From an uncultured Lachnospiraceae bacterium (GTDB lineage: Bacteria; Bacillota; Clostridia; Lachnospirales; Lachnospiraceae), in the NCBI GenBank assembly GCA_946554445.1, contig CAMNSD010000033.1:1-44897 (forward strand): DNA of 44,897 nt. The letters are read 5' to 3'. Under the pieces are notes generated by a model. The model searched no databases. It was given only the letters and a program-made list of their open reading frames with translations, and had not been told where the DNA came from. A program made the position numbers and the translations under genes. Below are positions 33,343 to 41,049 of this stretch, piece after piece. Each line of letters opens with the position of its first letter. Position 1 is the stretch's first letter.

Positions 33343-34653
33343 ATGAAAAAGTTAAAGGCAGTCTTATTGTTCGTATTGATGGCAGGCAGCGTGGCAGGAT
33401 GTCTGTTGAGTTATGGAATCTGGCAAGAGCAGAGAGACATGCTGGATGGCATGGACCGTGAAATGGCGATGGAGCATAGTATCGTATACAAAGTCAGTAT
33501 GGAGGACGATCTTTGTGATTATGATTCAAGCATGGCCCAGGAGGCAATAGACGAAGAGAAAGCGAAGCTGGATGAACTGGAGCAGGAAGCAGGACTTTTT
33601 CAGATGAAATATGATCTGTTAAAGTTCGTGGAAACACAGGGAAATACGCAGGGAGCCGCCGTTTGGGTTTATCAAAAGTATTTTCATGTCAGGCAGGGGG
33701 AACTGGCAAGGATTGCGGGAATAGAGGAGTTGGCAGACTGCGGGACTTATGGGTTCTTGAACAATCCTTTCAGCGGTGTGGTCTTTGAACTTTATGATGG
33801 GATAGCCCTTCAATATAAGAATGGCACGACAAGTCAGATAGAAGAGTATGGTCTGCCGATAGCGGTTGTTATCACAGGTAAAGAATCAGGGCTGGGATTC
33901 ATGGAGGCCAGGGCGGGCATGGATTTTCGGCAGATTGTACAAAGTGCCTATGAGGAGGAAATCAAACAGGGGTTTATGTATTTTAGCAATGATTGCATAT
34001 ATTACATACAGTATACAGACGATGTATTCCGGTACACCTTTGTTTCAGAGAATGAGGATGGAAGTGGCTCGAAACTGATTGTCACGCAGCTTGACCAAGA
34101 AATTCCGCAGGTGGGTTGGACAAGCAAAAATAGAGAGATGCAGAGTACGTCATATGCTTATTGGATGGAGGCCGCTCCGCTTGAGGAGATAGGAAAAAAT
34201 CATGAGATTTTAGTATATGATATCAGCACCTCGCCTCGGTACGATTATGAGAATACACCGCTTCGGGAGGTGGTAGACCGATGGAAAGAGGAGGATGAGG
34301 AGTGGGGGAAGGAGAATGATGTCCAATATGAGATGGAGGTGGATTATCATCTGTTTGATTTTAATGATGATGGGATAGAGGATTATGTGCTGTGCGTTGA
34401 TGGACGCGGATATTGCGGAAGCGGCGGTCATTATGTGAAGATATTTGTGGGAAAAGAAGATGGAGGCGTGGAGGAGGTTATGAATCAGGTGGTGCGTTTT
34501 CATAATTATAATACGGCGTCCGGTCATGAAAGTTTTACAGTTTTAAATGAAAAGACAGGTGGGTTTTATGCGATCGTCTTACCCGGAGGAAAAAATCGTA
34601 TCTTAAGATATGATCCGCAAACGGGCGGTTACGAGTTACAGGAAACAGAATAA
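33343..34653 (+). CDS. Lipoprotein with coiled coil and FG-GAP-like C-terminal domain
   Basis: Encodes 436 residues. A lipobox Ser-Val-Ala-Gly-Cys at about residue 20 ends the signal MKKLKAVLLFVLMAGSVAGC. A Glu-rich helix (residues 65-85) is followed by a domain shared with the preceding gene ('FMEARAGMDFRQI'). The last 130 residues hold 'YHLFDFNDDGIEDYVLCVDG', a clear FG-GAP/EF-hand loop (D-F-N-D-D-G-I-E-D), then 'GHYVKIFVGKEDG' and 'PGGKNRILRYD', as in VCBS-type surface proteins. It differs from its partner by this added calcium-type domain and by being lipidated. It is the last gene of cassette 4 before the sigma-factor unit. Confidence 0.75.
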   Translation: MKKLKAVLLFVLMAGSVAGCLLSYGIWQEQRDMLDGMDREMAMEHSIVYKVSMEDDLCDYDSSMAQEAIDEEKAKLDELEQEAGLFQMKYDLLKFVETQGNTQGAAVWVYQKYFHVRQGELARIAGIEELADCGTYGFLNNPFSGVVFELYDGIALQYKNGTTSQIEEYGLPIAVVITGKESGLGFMEARAGMDFRQIVQSAYEEEIKQGFMYFSNDCIYYIQYTDDVFRYTFVSENEDGSGSKLIVTQLDQEIPQVGWTSKNREMQSTSYAYWMEAAPLEEIGKNHEILVYDISTSPRYDYENTPLREVVDRWKEEDEEWGKENDVQYEMEVDYHLFDFNDDGIEDYVLCVDGRGYCGSGGHYVKIFVGKEDGGVEEVMNQVVRFHNYNTASGHESFTVLNEKTGGFYAIVLPGGKNRILRYDPQTGGYELQETE

Positions 34654-34663
34654 TCTAAAATTT

Positions 34664-34695
34664 TGTAACCTTTATGCTGTCTCGATTGTACTATT
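34664..34695 (+). promoter_or_regulatory. Possible ECF-type promoter before the sigma factor gene
   Basis: TGTAACC (34664-34670) followed about 17 bases later by GTACTATT fits the '-AAC-' type -35 of ECF sigma promoters. It would allow the sigma factor to activate its own gene. The exact -10 is uncertain. Confidence 0.5.
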
Positions 34696-34733
34696 AGTGA
34701 AAGGCTTTCAAATAACTGAAAAGAGGAGTACTC

Positions 34734-35216
34734 ATGAGACAATCAGTGCAGGAACTGTTTGAAAAATATCAGGACAACCTCTACATAATCGCCTTTAATG
34801 TCTGCAAGAACGCAGAAGATGCAAAGGATGTTGTGCAGGATACTTTCATTCAGTACTATTCAGCAAAAAAGGAATTTGATGACGAGCAGCATATACGCGC
34901 ATGGCTGATCCGGGTGGCAATCAATAAGGCTAAGAACATGAACAATACCTTTTGGAGAAGAAATAAGATGTCCCTGGAAGATTATATGGAGACGCTGGCA
35001 TTTGAGACGCCAGCGTCGGAAGAACTGTTTGAGACGGTCATGCATCTTCCGGAGAAGTATCGTATTGTCATTCACCTGTTTTATTATGAGGATTATACCG
35101 TACATGAGATTGCGGACATTCTCAAGCTGTCAGAAAGCAATGTGAAGGTGAGGCTGTCGCGCGGACGTTCACTGCTCAAAGAAAAATTGCAGGAGGAATG
35201 GGAAGATGACGAATAA
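34734..35216 (+). CDS. ECF-type RNA polymerase sigma factor
   Basis: Encodes 160 residues; GAGGAG lies shortly before the ATG. Region 2 (about 8-70) has 'LFEKYQDNLYIIAFNVCKNA', 'EDAKDVVQDTFIQYY' and 'IRAWLIRVAINKAKN', the -10 recognition helices. Region 4 (about 100-155) has 'LPEKYRIVIHLFYYEDYTVH', 'EIADILKLSESNVKVRLSRG', a helix-turn-helix for the -35. No region 3 is present, as expected for ECF. It overlaps the next gene, a membrane protein that is probably its anti-sigma factor, by 11 bases. Its regulon cannot be read here beyond its own likely promoter. The direct-repeat promoters do not look like ECF sites. Confidence 0.93.
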   Translation: MRQSVQELFEKYQDNLYIIAFNVCKNAEDAKDVVQDTFIQYYSAKKEFDDEQHIRAWLIRVAINKAKNMNNTFWRRNKMSLEDYMETLAFETPASEELFETVMHLPEKYRIVIHLFYYEDYTVHEIADILKLSESNVKVRLSRGRSLLKEKLQEEWEDDE

Positions 35217-35799
35217 AGAAAAATATAAACAGGCTTTTTCAGCGATGCATTCCCCCTGTGAGATGACTCTGGAGGTGGAAAAGATGGCTATTCTCAGCAA
35301 AAAAGCAAAGATCAGGACAACAGCGGCAGCAATTATAACAATCTGCCTGCTCATAACAGGAGGGAGCGGTGTCGTATACGCGGCGGATGTAGGCGGTATT
35401 CAAAGGACAATCCAACTTTGGATTGAAGGTGACCGGACGGATGTGACTTTTGAATATCATGAGAGCGGAACCTACGATATGTCCTATGAAACGAAAGACG
35501 GAGAGACAGAAGAACTGCACGGTGGCGGTGTTGCCATCGAAGAAGACGGAACGGAACGCCCGCTGACGGAGGAAGAACTGTTGGAGGAGTTAAGCTGGCC
35601 GGATGTGATATACGAAGAGGATGGTACGGTCTGGGTGTATTATTATGATCAGAAGATGGAGATAACGGATCAGTTTGAGGACGGGGTTTGCTATGTGAAG
35701 GTATCAAACGGGGAAGAGACTCTGTATATGACGGTTCTGTATCAGGATGGCTGGTGTACGAGTCCCCATAAATATGTACCGGCGGAAGCTTTACGGTAA
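35206..35799 (+). CDS. Probable membrane anti-sigma factor
   Basis: Encodes 197 residues, overlapping the sigma gene by 11 bases; GGAGGAATGGGAAG upstream is its ribosome site. A cytosolic N-terminus of about 35 residues is followed by one membrane helix (about 37-57, 'TTAAAIITICLLITGGSGVV') ending in 'VYAADVG'. The outer part is acidic with 'VTFEYHESGTYDMSYET' and 'GTVWVYYYDQKMEITDQF'. It lacks the His-x3-Cys-x2-Cys zinc motif of ZAS anti-sigma factors, so the role rests on coupling to the sigma gene and on topology. How its outer part senses a signal is unknown. It could alternatively be a sigma-regulated surface protein. Confidence 0.68.
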   Translation: MTNKEKYKQAFSAMHSPCEMTLEVEKMAILSKKAKIRTTAAAIITICLLITGGSGVVYAADVGGIQRTIQLWIEGDRTDVTFEYHESGTYDMSYETKDGETEELHGGGVAIEEDGTERPLTEEELLEELSWPDVIYEEDGTVWVYYYDQKMEITDQFEDGVCYVKVSNGEETLYMTVLYQDGWCTSPHKYVPAEALR

Positions 35800-35836
35800 T
35801 GGTGTATTATGTATCCGGATTGATTTTGGAAATATC

Positions 35837-35865
35837 TTGCTGAGCATTTAAAGATTGCTTATAAT
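35837..35865 (+). promoter_or_regulatory. Sigma-A promoter of the GNAT-GH53 genes
   Basis: TTGCTG (35837-35842), 17 bases, TATAAT (35860-35865). It lies about 38 bases before the acetyltransferase start, and probably serves the abutting GH53 gene and perhaps the aldolase gene. Confidence 0.65.
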
Positions 35866-35903
35866 GAAAGATACTAGAAAGCAGAAATGGAGAACCAATC
35901 AAA

Positions 35904-36479
35904 ATGAAAGACGTCTACAAAGAATGTCCCACTCTTGAGAATGACAGATTTTTAATCAGGTTGATCAAACAGGAAGATGCTGCAGACCTTTTTAAAGTGT
36001 ATGGTGATAAGATGGCGCTGCCCTTCTTTAACAGCGATAACTGTCATGGCACGAATTTCTATTGTGCCACCCAGGAGATGGTGGCGGAGAGTATTTATTA
36101 CTGGCTCAAAGAATATGCGGAGGGCGGGTTTGTCCGCTTTACAATCGTGGATAAGGCCGAGCAGGCGGCAGTGGGAACGATTGAACTGTTTAACCGCAGG
36201 GCGGAGGATTATTTCAATGATTGCGGATTGCTGCGGTTGGATTTGCGAACCGATTATGAGAACAGCCGGGACATCGCTTCTATCTTGTCGATTATAACGG
36301 AACCGGCCTTTGATCTGTTCCATTGTTCGATGATTGCCACCAAAGCGCCAATCTATGCGGTTGACAGAAGGGCAGCCCTGGAAGCGGCGGGGTATGAGCT
36401 TTCAGAAGAATGTCTGATTGGCTCCCTGGATCATAAGGCCTATGATGGATATTGGGTGAAGAAAAGGAGCATAGAGTAG
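35904..36479 (+). CDS. GNAT-family N-acetyltransferase
   Basis: Encodes 191 residues. 'LENDRFLIRLIKQEDAADLF' at the start and 'VRFTIVDKAEQAAVGTIELF' in the middle fit the RimJ/RimL-type GNAT fold, which uses acetyl-CoA to modify an amine. The usual acetyl-CoA loop (Q/R-x-x-G-x-G/A) is replaced by 'RTDYENSRDIASILSII', so binding may be altered. The substrate is unknown. Its stop codon directly abuts the ATG of the galactanase gene, so the two are co-transcribed, though no biochemical link is evident. Confidence 0.8.
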   Translation: MKDVYKECPTLENDRFLIRLIKQEDAADLFKVYGDKMALPFFNSDNCHGTNFYCATQEMVAESIYYWLKEYAEGGFVRFTIVDKAEQAAVGTIELFNRRAEDYFNDCGLLRLDLRTDYENSRDIASILSIITEPAFDLFHCSMIATKAPIYAVDRRAALEAAGYELSEECLIGSLDHKAYDGYWVKKRSIE

Positions 36480-38741
36480 ATGAGGCGGTATCGGGATCTT
36501 TCGGAGAAAACATATATGTGTGGTGGCGTGGCGGCCGTGGTTTTAGCGATGACATTCCTGGTGGGGCTGCTTTCCGGATGCGGTGCCGGGGAGGCGGTGC
36601 AGCCGGGTACAAACACAGGAAGTACGGTACAAGAAGCAGACAGCAATCAGGGGAAGGATGCAGCCGGTGGAAGTAAGGCAGAAGAGCAAAGTCAGACAAC
36701 CGCCGGAGGCGAAGCGGGAAAACAGAGTCAGAAAGCCGGTGCTGGAAATGATAATGGGGAAGAGAGTAACATCAACAGCGATTGCTATCCTCTTCCCACG
36801 CAGCCGGAGAAAGCCGATGTATACATAGAACCGATTGAGTGTTTGCGGGAAGATTTCATCCGGGGTGTGGATATTTCCAGTGTGTTGGCGCAGGAGGAGA
36901 GCGGCGTTATTTATTATAATGAGGATGGTCAAGAGCAGGACATCTTCCAGACGCTTGCAGAGCATGGCGTGAATTATATCCGGGTGCGGGTATGGAACGA
37001 TCCCTATGACGAGAACGGGCATGGTTACGGCGGCGGCAATAACGATACGGCGAAGGCGGCCGAGATTGGCCGACGTGCTGCGCAGTATCATATGAAATTG
37101 TGCGTGGACTATCACTATTCTGATTTTTGGGCGGATCCATCCAAGCAGATGTGCCCCAAAGCCTGGGAAGGGATGGCGATAGAGGATAAATCAGAGGCGC
37201 TTTATGAGTTTACAGCGCAGAGCCTGACAGAGATTTTGGATGCCGGGGCAGATGTGGGCATGGTGCAGATTGGCAACGAGATCAATAACGGCCTTGCCGG
37301 GGAGACGGACTGGACGAAGCGCAGACAGCTTTTGCAGGCGGGTTCGCGGGCGGTCAGGGAAGTGGCAGCAGAGAAAGGAAAGAGGATACAGATTGCTGTT
37401 CATTTTACGGACGTGTCGGATCAGGAAGGGACGCTGGCGCTGGCACAGAAACTGGAAGATAAGGAGATAGATTATGATATTTTTGCAGTGTCCTATTATC
37501 CGTTCTGGCATGGGACATTGGGAAATCTGACCAAGACACTGCAGCTGGTGGCAGATACTTATGATAAGAAAGTCTTGGTGGCGGAAAATTCCTATCCTTA
37601 CACACTGGGAGACGGGGACGGCAGTGCCAACAGTATCGGAGAAGCGGATATTCTGCCGGCGTATGCCGCTGCTGTGCAGGGACAGGCCAACGAGGTGCGG
37701 GATGTCTGTGCCGCAGTGGCTGCGGTAGGCGAACCGGGGCTGGGCTTTTTTTACTGGGAACCGGCTTGGATTCCGGTGCATGTCTGGGATGAGTCGGCAG
37801 CGGATGCGGAGTCTGTGCTTGCTGCCAACAGGCAGATCTGGGAGGACAAAGGTTCCGGCTGGGCTTCCTCCTATGCAGCCGGGTATGATCCGAAGGATGC
37901 AGGGGTATATTACGGCGGTTCTTCCTGGGATAACCAGGCCATGTTTGACTATAATGGTCAACCATTGGAATCCCTGAAAGTCTTTAAATATCTGCAGTGT
38001 GGCACACTGGTGGAACGGCGGGTAGAGAGTATTCCCACGGTAGAAGTCAATGTTCCCCTTGGCGGGAAACTGCAGATGCCGGAGACAGCTGATGTATGTT
38101 ATAATGACAGGAGTGTGACACAATTTCCGGTGGATTGGAACGAGGAACAGCTGGCGGCCATTGATACCTCTGCAGGCGGAGAATATGAGGTGACTGGCAG
38201 TTTTGTGACAGAGTTGGAAGAGGAGGATCTTGCGAGGGAAGCCTTTGAAATTTTGGCGGACAGCAGTTATCCCTGGCATTTTGTGGCGCACGTCACAGTA
38301 AGCCGCAGGAACCTTCTGGAAAATGCCAGCTTTGAGGAAGCGGATAAATCCATGTGGAAGATTACTGGAAACGGTACGGATTATCAGGATAAAGCGGCGG
38401 ATGCCCACAGCGGAGACTTTTCTCTGCATTTTTGGTCAAACGATGCCGTGTCCTTTACGGCGGAGCAGGAAGTGACGGGGCTTGCGCCCGGTACTTATGA
38501 GTTTGGCCTGTATCTGCAGGGCGGAGATGTGGGTAAGGATGCCGATCTCTATATATATGCGGACAATGGGCGGGATCAGATTGCTAAAAAGACCGCTGTA
38601 ACCGGCTGGTGCGACTGGCAGAATCCGGTGGTGCAGATTCAGGTGGGTGAGGATGGAGCCTTGAAAGTGGGTGCATCCGTAAGCTGTGCCGCCAAGGGCT
38701 GGGGGACACTGGATGACTGGTATCTGTATCAGATAGAGTGA
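36480..38741 (+). CDS. GH53 arabinogalactan endo-beta-1,4-galactanase, lipoprotein
   Basis: Encodes 753 residues. Lipobox Leu-Leu-Ser-Gly-Cys (Cys34) anchors it outside the cell. A Ser/Gly/Gln-rich linker (35-100) leads to the GH53 barrel, about 125-490: 'FIRGVDISSV', 'GVNYIRVRVWNDPY', 'CVDYHYSDFWADPSKQ', acid/base Glu267 in 'QIGNEINNG' and nucleophile Glu369 in 'VLVAENSYPY'. It cuts beta-1,4-galactan of pectin side chains. After the barrel come a bacterial Ig-like (Big_4-type) segment, about 520-590 ('VEVNVPLGGKLQMP'), and a C-terminal carbohydrate-binding module, about 615-753 ('NLLENASFEEADKSMWKITG'), of CBM4/CBM61-like shape that probably binds galactan. All catalytic residues are present. 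It joins functionally with the GH42 gene 2.3 kb downstream. Confidence 0.93.
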   Translation: MRRYRDLSEKTYMCGGVAAVVLAMTFLVGLLSGCGAGEAVQPGTNTGSTVQEADSNQGKDAAGGSKAEEQSQTTAGGEAGKQSQKAGAGNDNGEESNINSDCYPLPTQPEKADVYIEPIECLREDFIRGVDISSVLAQEESGVIYYNEDGQEQDIFQTLAEHGVNYIRVRVWNDPYDENGHGYGGGNNDTAKAAEIGRRAAQYHMKLCVDYHYSDFWADPSKQMCPKAWEGMAIEDKSEALYEFTAQSLTEILDAGADVGMVQIGNEINNGLAGETDWTKRRQLLQAGSRAVREVAAEKGKRIQIAVHFTDVSDQEGTLALAQKLEDKEIDYDIFAVSYYPFWHGTLGNLTKTLQLVADTYDKKVLVAENSYPYTLGDGDGSANSIGEADILPAYAAAVQGQANEVRDVCAAVAAVGEPGLGFFYWEPAWIPVHVWDESAADAESVLAANRQIWEDKGSGWASSYAAGYDPKDAGVYYGGSSWDNQAMFDYNGQPLESLKVFKYLQCGTLVERRVESIPTVEVNVPLGGKLQMPETADVCYNDRSVTQFPVDWNEEQLAAIDTSAGGEYEVTGSFVTELEEEDLAREAFEILADSSYPWHFVAHVTVSRRNLLENASFEEADKSMWKITGNGTDYQDKAADAHSGDFSLHFWSNDAVSFTAEQEVTGLAPGTYEFGLYLQGGDVGKDADLYIYADNGRDQIAKKTAVTGWCDWQNPVVQIQVGEDGALKVGASVSCAAKGWGTLDDWYLYQIE

Positions 38742-38778
38742 AGCAGGATAATGCGTGTAGGGAGGAAAAAAGAAAAGC

Positions 38779-39405
38779 ATGTTAAACGAAGCAGAGTGCA
38801 GACAGCAGATTTGTGAGATTGGCAGAAGAATGTATGCCCGCCGCATGGTGGCGGCTAACGATGGCAATATATCGGTGCGGCTGGGAGAGAATGAGATTTT
38901 GTGTACGCCCACGGGGGTATCCAAGGGATTTATGAAGCCGGAGCAGATGTGCAAAATAGATCTTAGTGGAAATCTGATCGGGGAGGGCACCGGAATCCGG
39001 CCTTCTTCAGAAGTGAAGATGCATCTGCGGGTTTATCAGAAAAGGCCCGATGTGAGGGCAGTGGTTCATGCTCATCCCATCTTTGCCACTAGCTTTGCGG
39101 TGATGGGAAGAGGATTGGAAGAACCCATTATGCCGGAGGTGATCGTAAATTTCGGCAAAGTGCCGTTAGCGCCTTATGGGACGCCTTCCACGGTAGAGAT
39201 ACCCGATTCCATCGAGCCCTTTCTGGCGGAATATGAGGCTGTTCTGTTGGAAAGTCACGGCGCTCTTACCTGGGCGGATGACCTGCTTGCCGCTTACATG
39301 AAGATGGAGTCGGTGGAGTTTTATGCGGAACTTCTTTACCGGACGACGCAGCTTGGCGGGCCGAGAGTGCTGAGTGCGGAGCAGCTTGCTAGAATCCCCA
39401 AATGA
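38779..39405 (+). CDS. Class II sugar-phosphate aldolase (FucA/AraD-like)
   Basis: Encodes 208 residues; GGAGG lies upstream of ATG 38779. It has the class II aldolase/adducin fold: 'ANDGNISVRLGENEILCTPT' (phosphate-binding Asn-Gly-Ser-type loops), 'SSEVKMHLRVY' with catalytic Glu78, and zinc ligands His97 and His99 in 'VVHAHPIF' plus His160 in 'LLESHGAL'. These line up with FucA Glu73, His92, His94 and His155. It would split a ketose-1-phosphate such as L-fuculose-1-phosphate into dihydroxyacetone phosphate and lactaldehyde. The exact sugar cannot be told; an L-ribulose-5-phosphate epimerase is less likely at this length. It follows the galactanase by 37 bases, so may share its transcript. 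An 11-bp terminator hairpin follows. Confidence 0.88.
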   Translation: MLNEAECRQQICEIGRRMYARRMVAANDGNISVRLGENEILCTPTGVSKGFMKPEQMCKIDLSGNLIGEGTGIRPSSEVKMHLRVYQKRPDVRAVVHAHPIFATSFAVMGRGLEEPIMPEVIVNFGKVPLAPYGTPSTVEIPDSIEPFLAEYEAVLLESHGALTWADDLLAAYMKMESVEFYAELLYRTTQLGGPRVLSAEQLARIPK

Positions 39406-39434
39406 ATCTTTACACTAAATGATTTCAAATTTCA

Positions 39435-39467
39435 AAGAGATGACAACAATTTAAGCTGTCATCTCTT
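39435..39467. terminator. Bidirectional terminator between convergent genes
   Basis: A perfect 11-bp stem, AAGAGATGACA and TGTCATCTCTT, with an 11-base loop. It separates the rightward aldolase unit from the leftward ASCH/AraC unit. Confidence 0.85.
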
Positions 39468-39492
39468 AATGATTTTCTGTTAAAATTTTCCT

Positions 39493-39957
39493 TTAAAACT
39501 TAGAATTTTTGTAATTGTACGGAATGCTGGTTCCGACAAGGACATCTTCGATTTTTTCTAAAATAAGCCAGTCGTCCATATTTCCCTGGTGTTCAAAAGC
39601 AAGGGGAGATATCTCCTCAACATTTTCAAATTCTACTAAGCATAGACATTTTTTGTGCCACCGTACTTTTTGCTTATCTGATAAGTTTAATTTGCCCTGA
39701 TTTTCCGCAAGGGTTTGGGTGATCTCTTCCTCAGACAGTTTCACAAAATTTTGCACTTCTTTTACGGTAGCGGTAGCTGTTATCTGTGCGCTTCCTTTTT
39801 CGATGAAATAAAGACGTTCCCCCTCAAAAACTCTGCTGTGGGGAATTTTTCTTCCGGCGGCTCCGCGCACGACCATTGTCTTAGTGCCGGCTAAAATTTT
39901 ATCTAATACTTTTTCCCTTTTTTTGCCTGCGTTATCGCAGTAAACTAAATGTACCAT
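39493..39957 (-). CDS. ASCH/PUA-like domain protein
   Basis: Encodes 154 residues; GAGGAGG seven bases upstream fixes the start. 'MVHLVYCDNAGKKREKVLDK', then 'ILAGTKTMVVRGAAGRKIP', 'GERLYFIEKGSAQITATATV' follow the ASCH/PUA-like pattern (Gly-x-Lys-Thr/Arg, later 'GdxlyF') thought to bind RNA or modified nucleosides. Its function is not known. It follows the AraC-type gene by 19 bases on the same strand, so the two form an operon and may be co-regulated by the same effector. Confidence 0.7.
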   Translation of the reverse strand: MVHLVYCDNAGKKREKVLDKILAGTKTMVVRGAAGRKIPHSRVFEGERLYFIEKGSAQITATATVKEVQNFVKLSEEEITQTLAENQGKLNLSDKQKVRWHKKCLCLVEFENVEEISPLAFEHQGNMDDWLILEKIEDVLVGTSIPYNYKNSKF

Positions 39958-39976
39958 TTTTATGCCTCCTCTATTT

Positions 39977-40840
39977 TTATGTCTCCTCTATAATGGGTAT
40001 CCATATTTGACTTAAATAGTTACTGTCATATACATTTCCGTTGCTATACCATTCTATTTCCGGGCATTGTGCATGTTGGAACGGATATTTAACAAGCCAC
40101 TCTTCATTAAGATATTGCCAGCCCTTCTGTATTGCCTGGGGAACGGGACCTTTACAATCAAAGATTGCCCATGTGGCGTTTGGAATATGGATTTCCGTAA
40201 ACCCTTGCGGCAGTTCATGATCGGATAGGACCATGATGGAGTATTCTATTGTATTTACTTGTTCATCATGAGCGCCAAACAGACCAAATAATCCGCTGGT
40301 GTCAGCAGTATCTATTGAAATTAATTTTGCAAATATCCCATTTCGTTGACATTCGTTCCAAAATTCTGGTATTTTCTTAAAATGAAGATTATTTTCACAG
40401 GATACGATGATGGTTTTTCCTATTAACCGAAAACCGTCTTTATGTTCCAGTTTCCATGAATATGCAGGATGTTCTAATAACTGCATTTTCGGAACAACTT
40501 TTAATACAACGTTCTGATTTCGCGCTTCTCTTGGCGATACTCCATGAAAAAGTTGAAATGCCCTAGTAAAGGATGTAGGAGAATCATAGCCGTATTTGTA
40601 ACTTATATCGATCACTTTTAAATCAGAACTTTTCAAATCATACCCGGCTAGGGTTAGTTTTCGTGAGCGGATATATTCGGCAAAGCTGATACCATTCATG
40701 TATGAAAATACCTTTTGAAAAAAGCCAAATGAACATTCGGCAATTCTTGAAATTTCCTCACTGTCGATCAATTCTTCTCTTTGTTGCAGATGATCTTCGA
40801 CATAGTCAATAATTATTTGCAGTTTTTCATTCCATTCCAT
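39977..40840 (-). CDS. AraC-family regulator with GyrI-like effector domain
   Basis: Encodes 287 residues; AAAGGAAA six bases upstream. Residues 1-105 are an AraC-type DNA-binding domain with two helix-turn-helices: 'SRIAECSFGFFQKVFSYMNG' and 'IDISYKYGYDSPTSFTRAFQ', closing with 'FHGVSPREAR'. Residues about 125-285 fit the GyrI-like/Cass2 ligand-binding fold ('FRLIGKTIIVSCENN', 'ATWAIFDCKGPVPQAIQKGW'). Related proteins (Rob, SoxS-linked, BmrR type) sense drugs or small organic molecules. It is likely to control its own operon and maybe distant exporters. It is not obviously tied to the galactan genes. Confidence 0.88.
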   Translation of the reverse strand: MEWNEKLQIIIDYVEDHLQQREELIDSEEISRIAECSFGFFQKVFSYMNGISFAEYIRSRKLTLAGYDLKSSDLKVIDISYKYGYDSPTSFTRAFQLFHGVSPREARNQNVVLKVVPKMQLLEHPAYSWKLEHKDGFRLIGKTIIVSCENNLHFKKIPEFWNECQRNGIFAKLISIDTADTSGLFGLFGAHDEQVNTIEYSIMVLSDHELPQGFTEIHIPNATWAIFDCKGPVPQAIQKGWQYLNEEWLVKYPFQHAQCPEIEWYSNGNVYDSNYLSQIWIPIIEET

Positions 40841-40953
40841 GTTGATTTCCTTTCGGCTTGACTGATGTTATTTTAGCAGATGTGTTCCGTTACTTCCTCT
40901 TATTTTGGGTTCTGTACGGATAGTATCATATATTGTATTGTGATTGCAGGAGA

Positions 40954-40988
40954 CAAGCAGCTTCTTAGAGGTGGCTTGAAGCTGCTTG
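40954..40988. repeat. 11-bp inverted repeat in the gap between AraC and GH42 genes
   Basis: CAAGCAGCTTC and GAAGCTGCTTG with a 13-base loop. There is no T-run on the side facing either gene, so a classical terminator is unlikely, though it may end GH42 transcription by another route. The rest of the gap (40841-41049) shows nothing else. Confidence 0.6.
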
Positions 40989-41049
40989 ATGGGAAGGGGA
41001 ATATCTTTCAAATGGAAACAGTGGTTATGAATTTTGAAATATGGAAGAA

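Noticed and set aside
37191..38429. A 412-codon open frame on the minus strand
   Set aside because: It lies entirely antisense to the GH53 gene, has no family-like motif or ribosome site, and arises from the GC-rich codon pattern of that gene.
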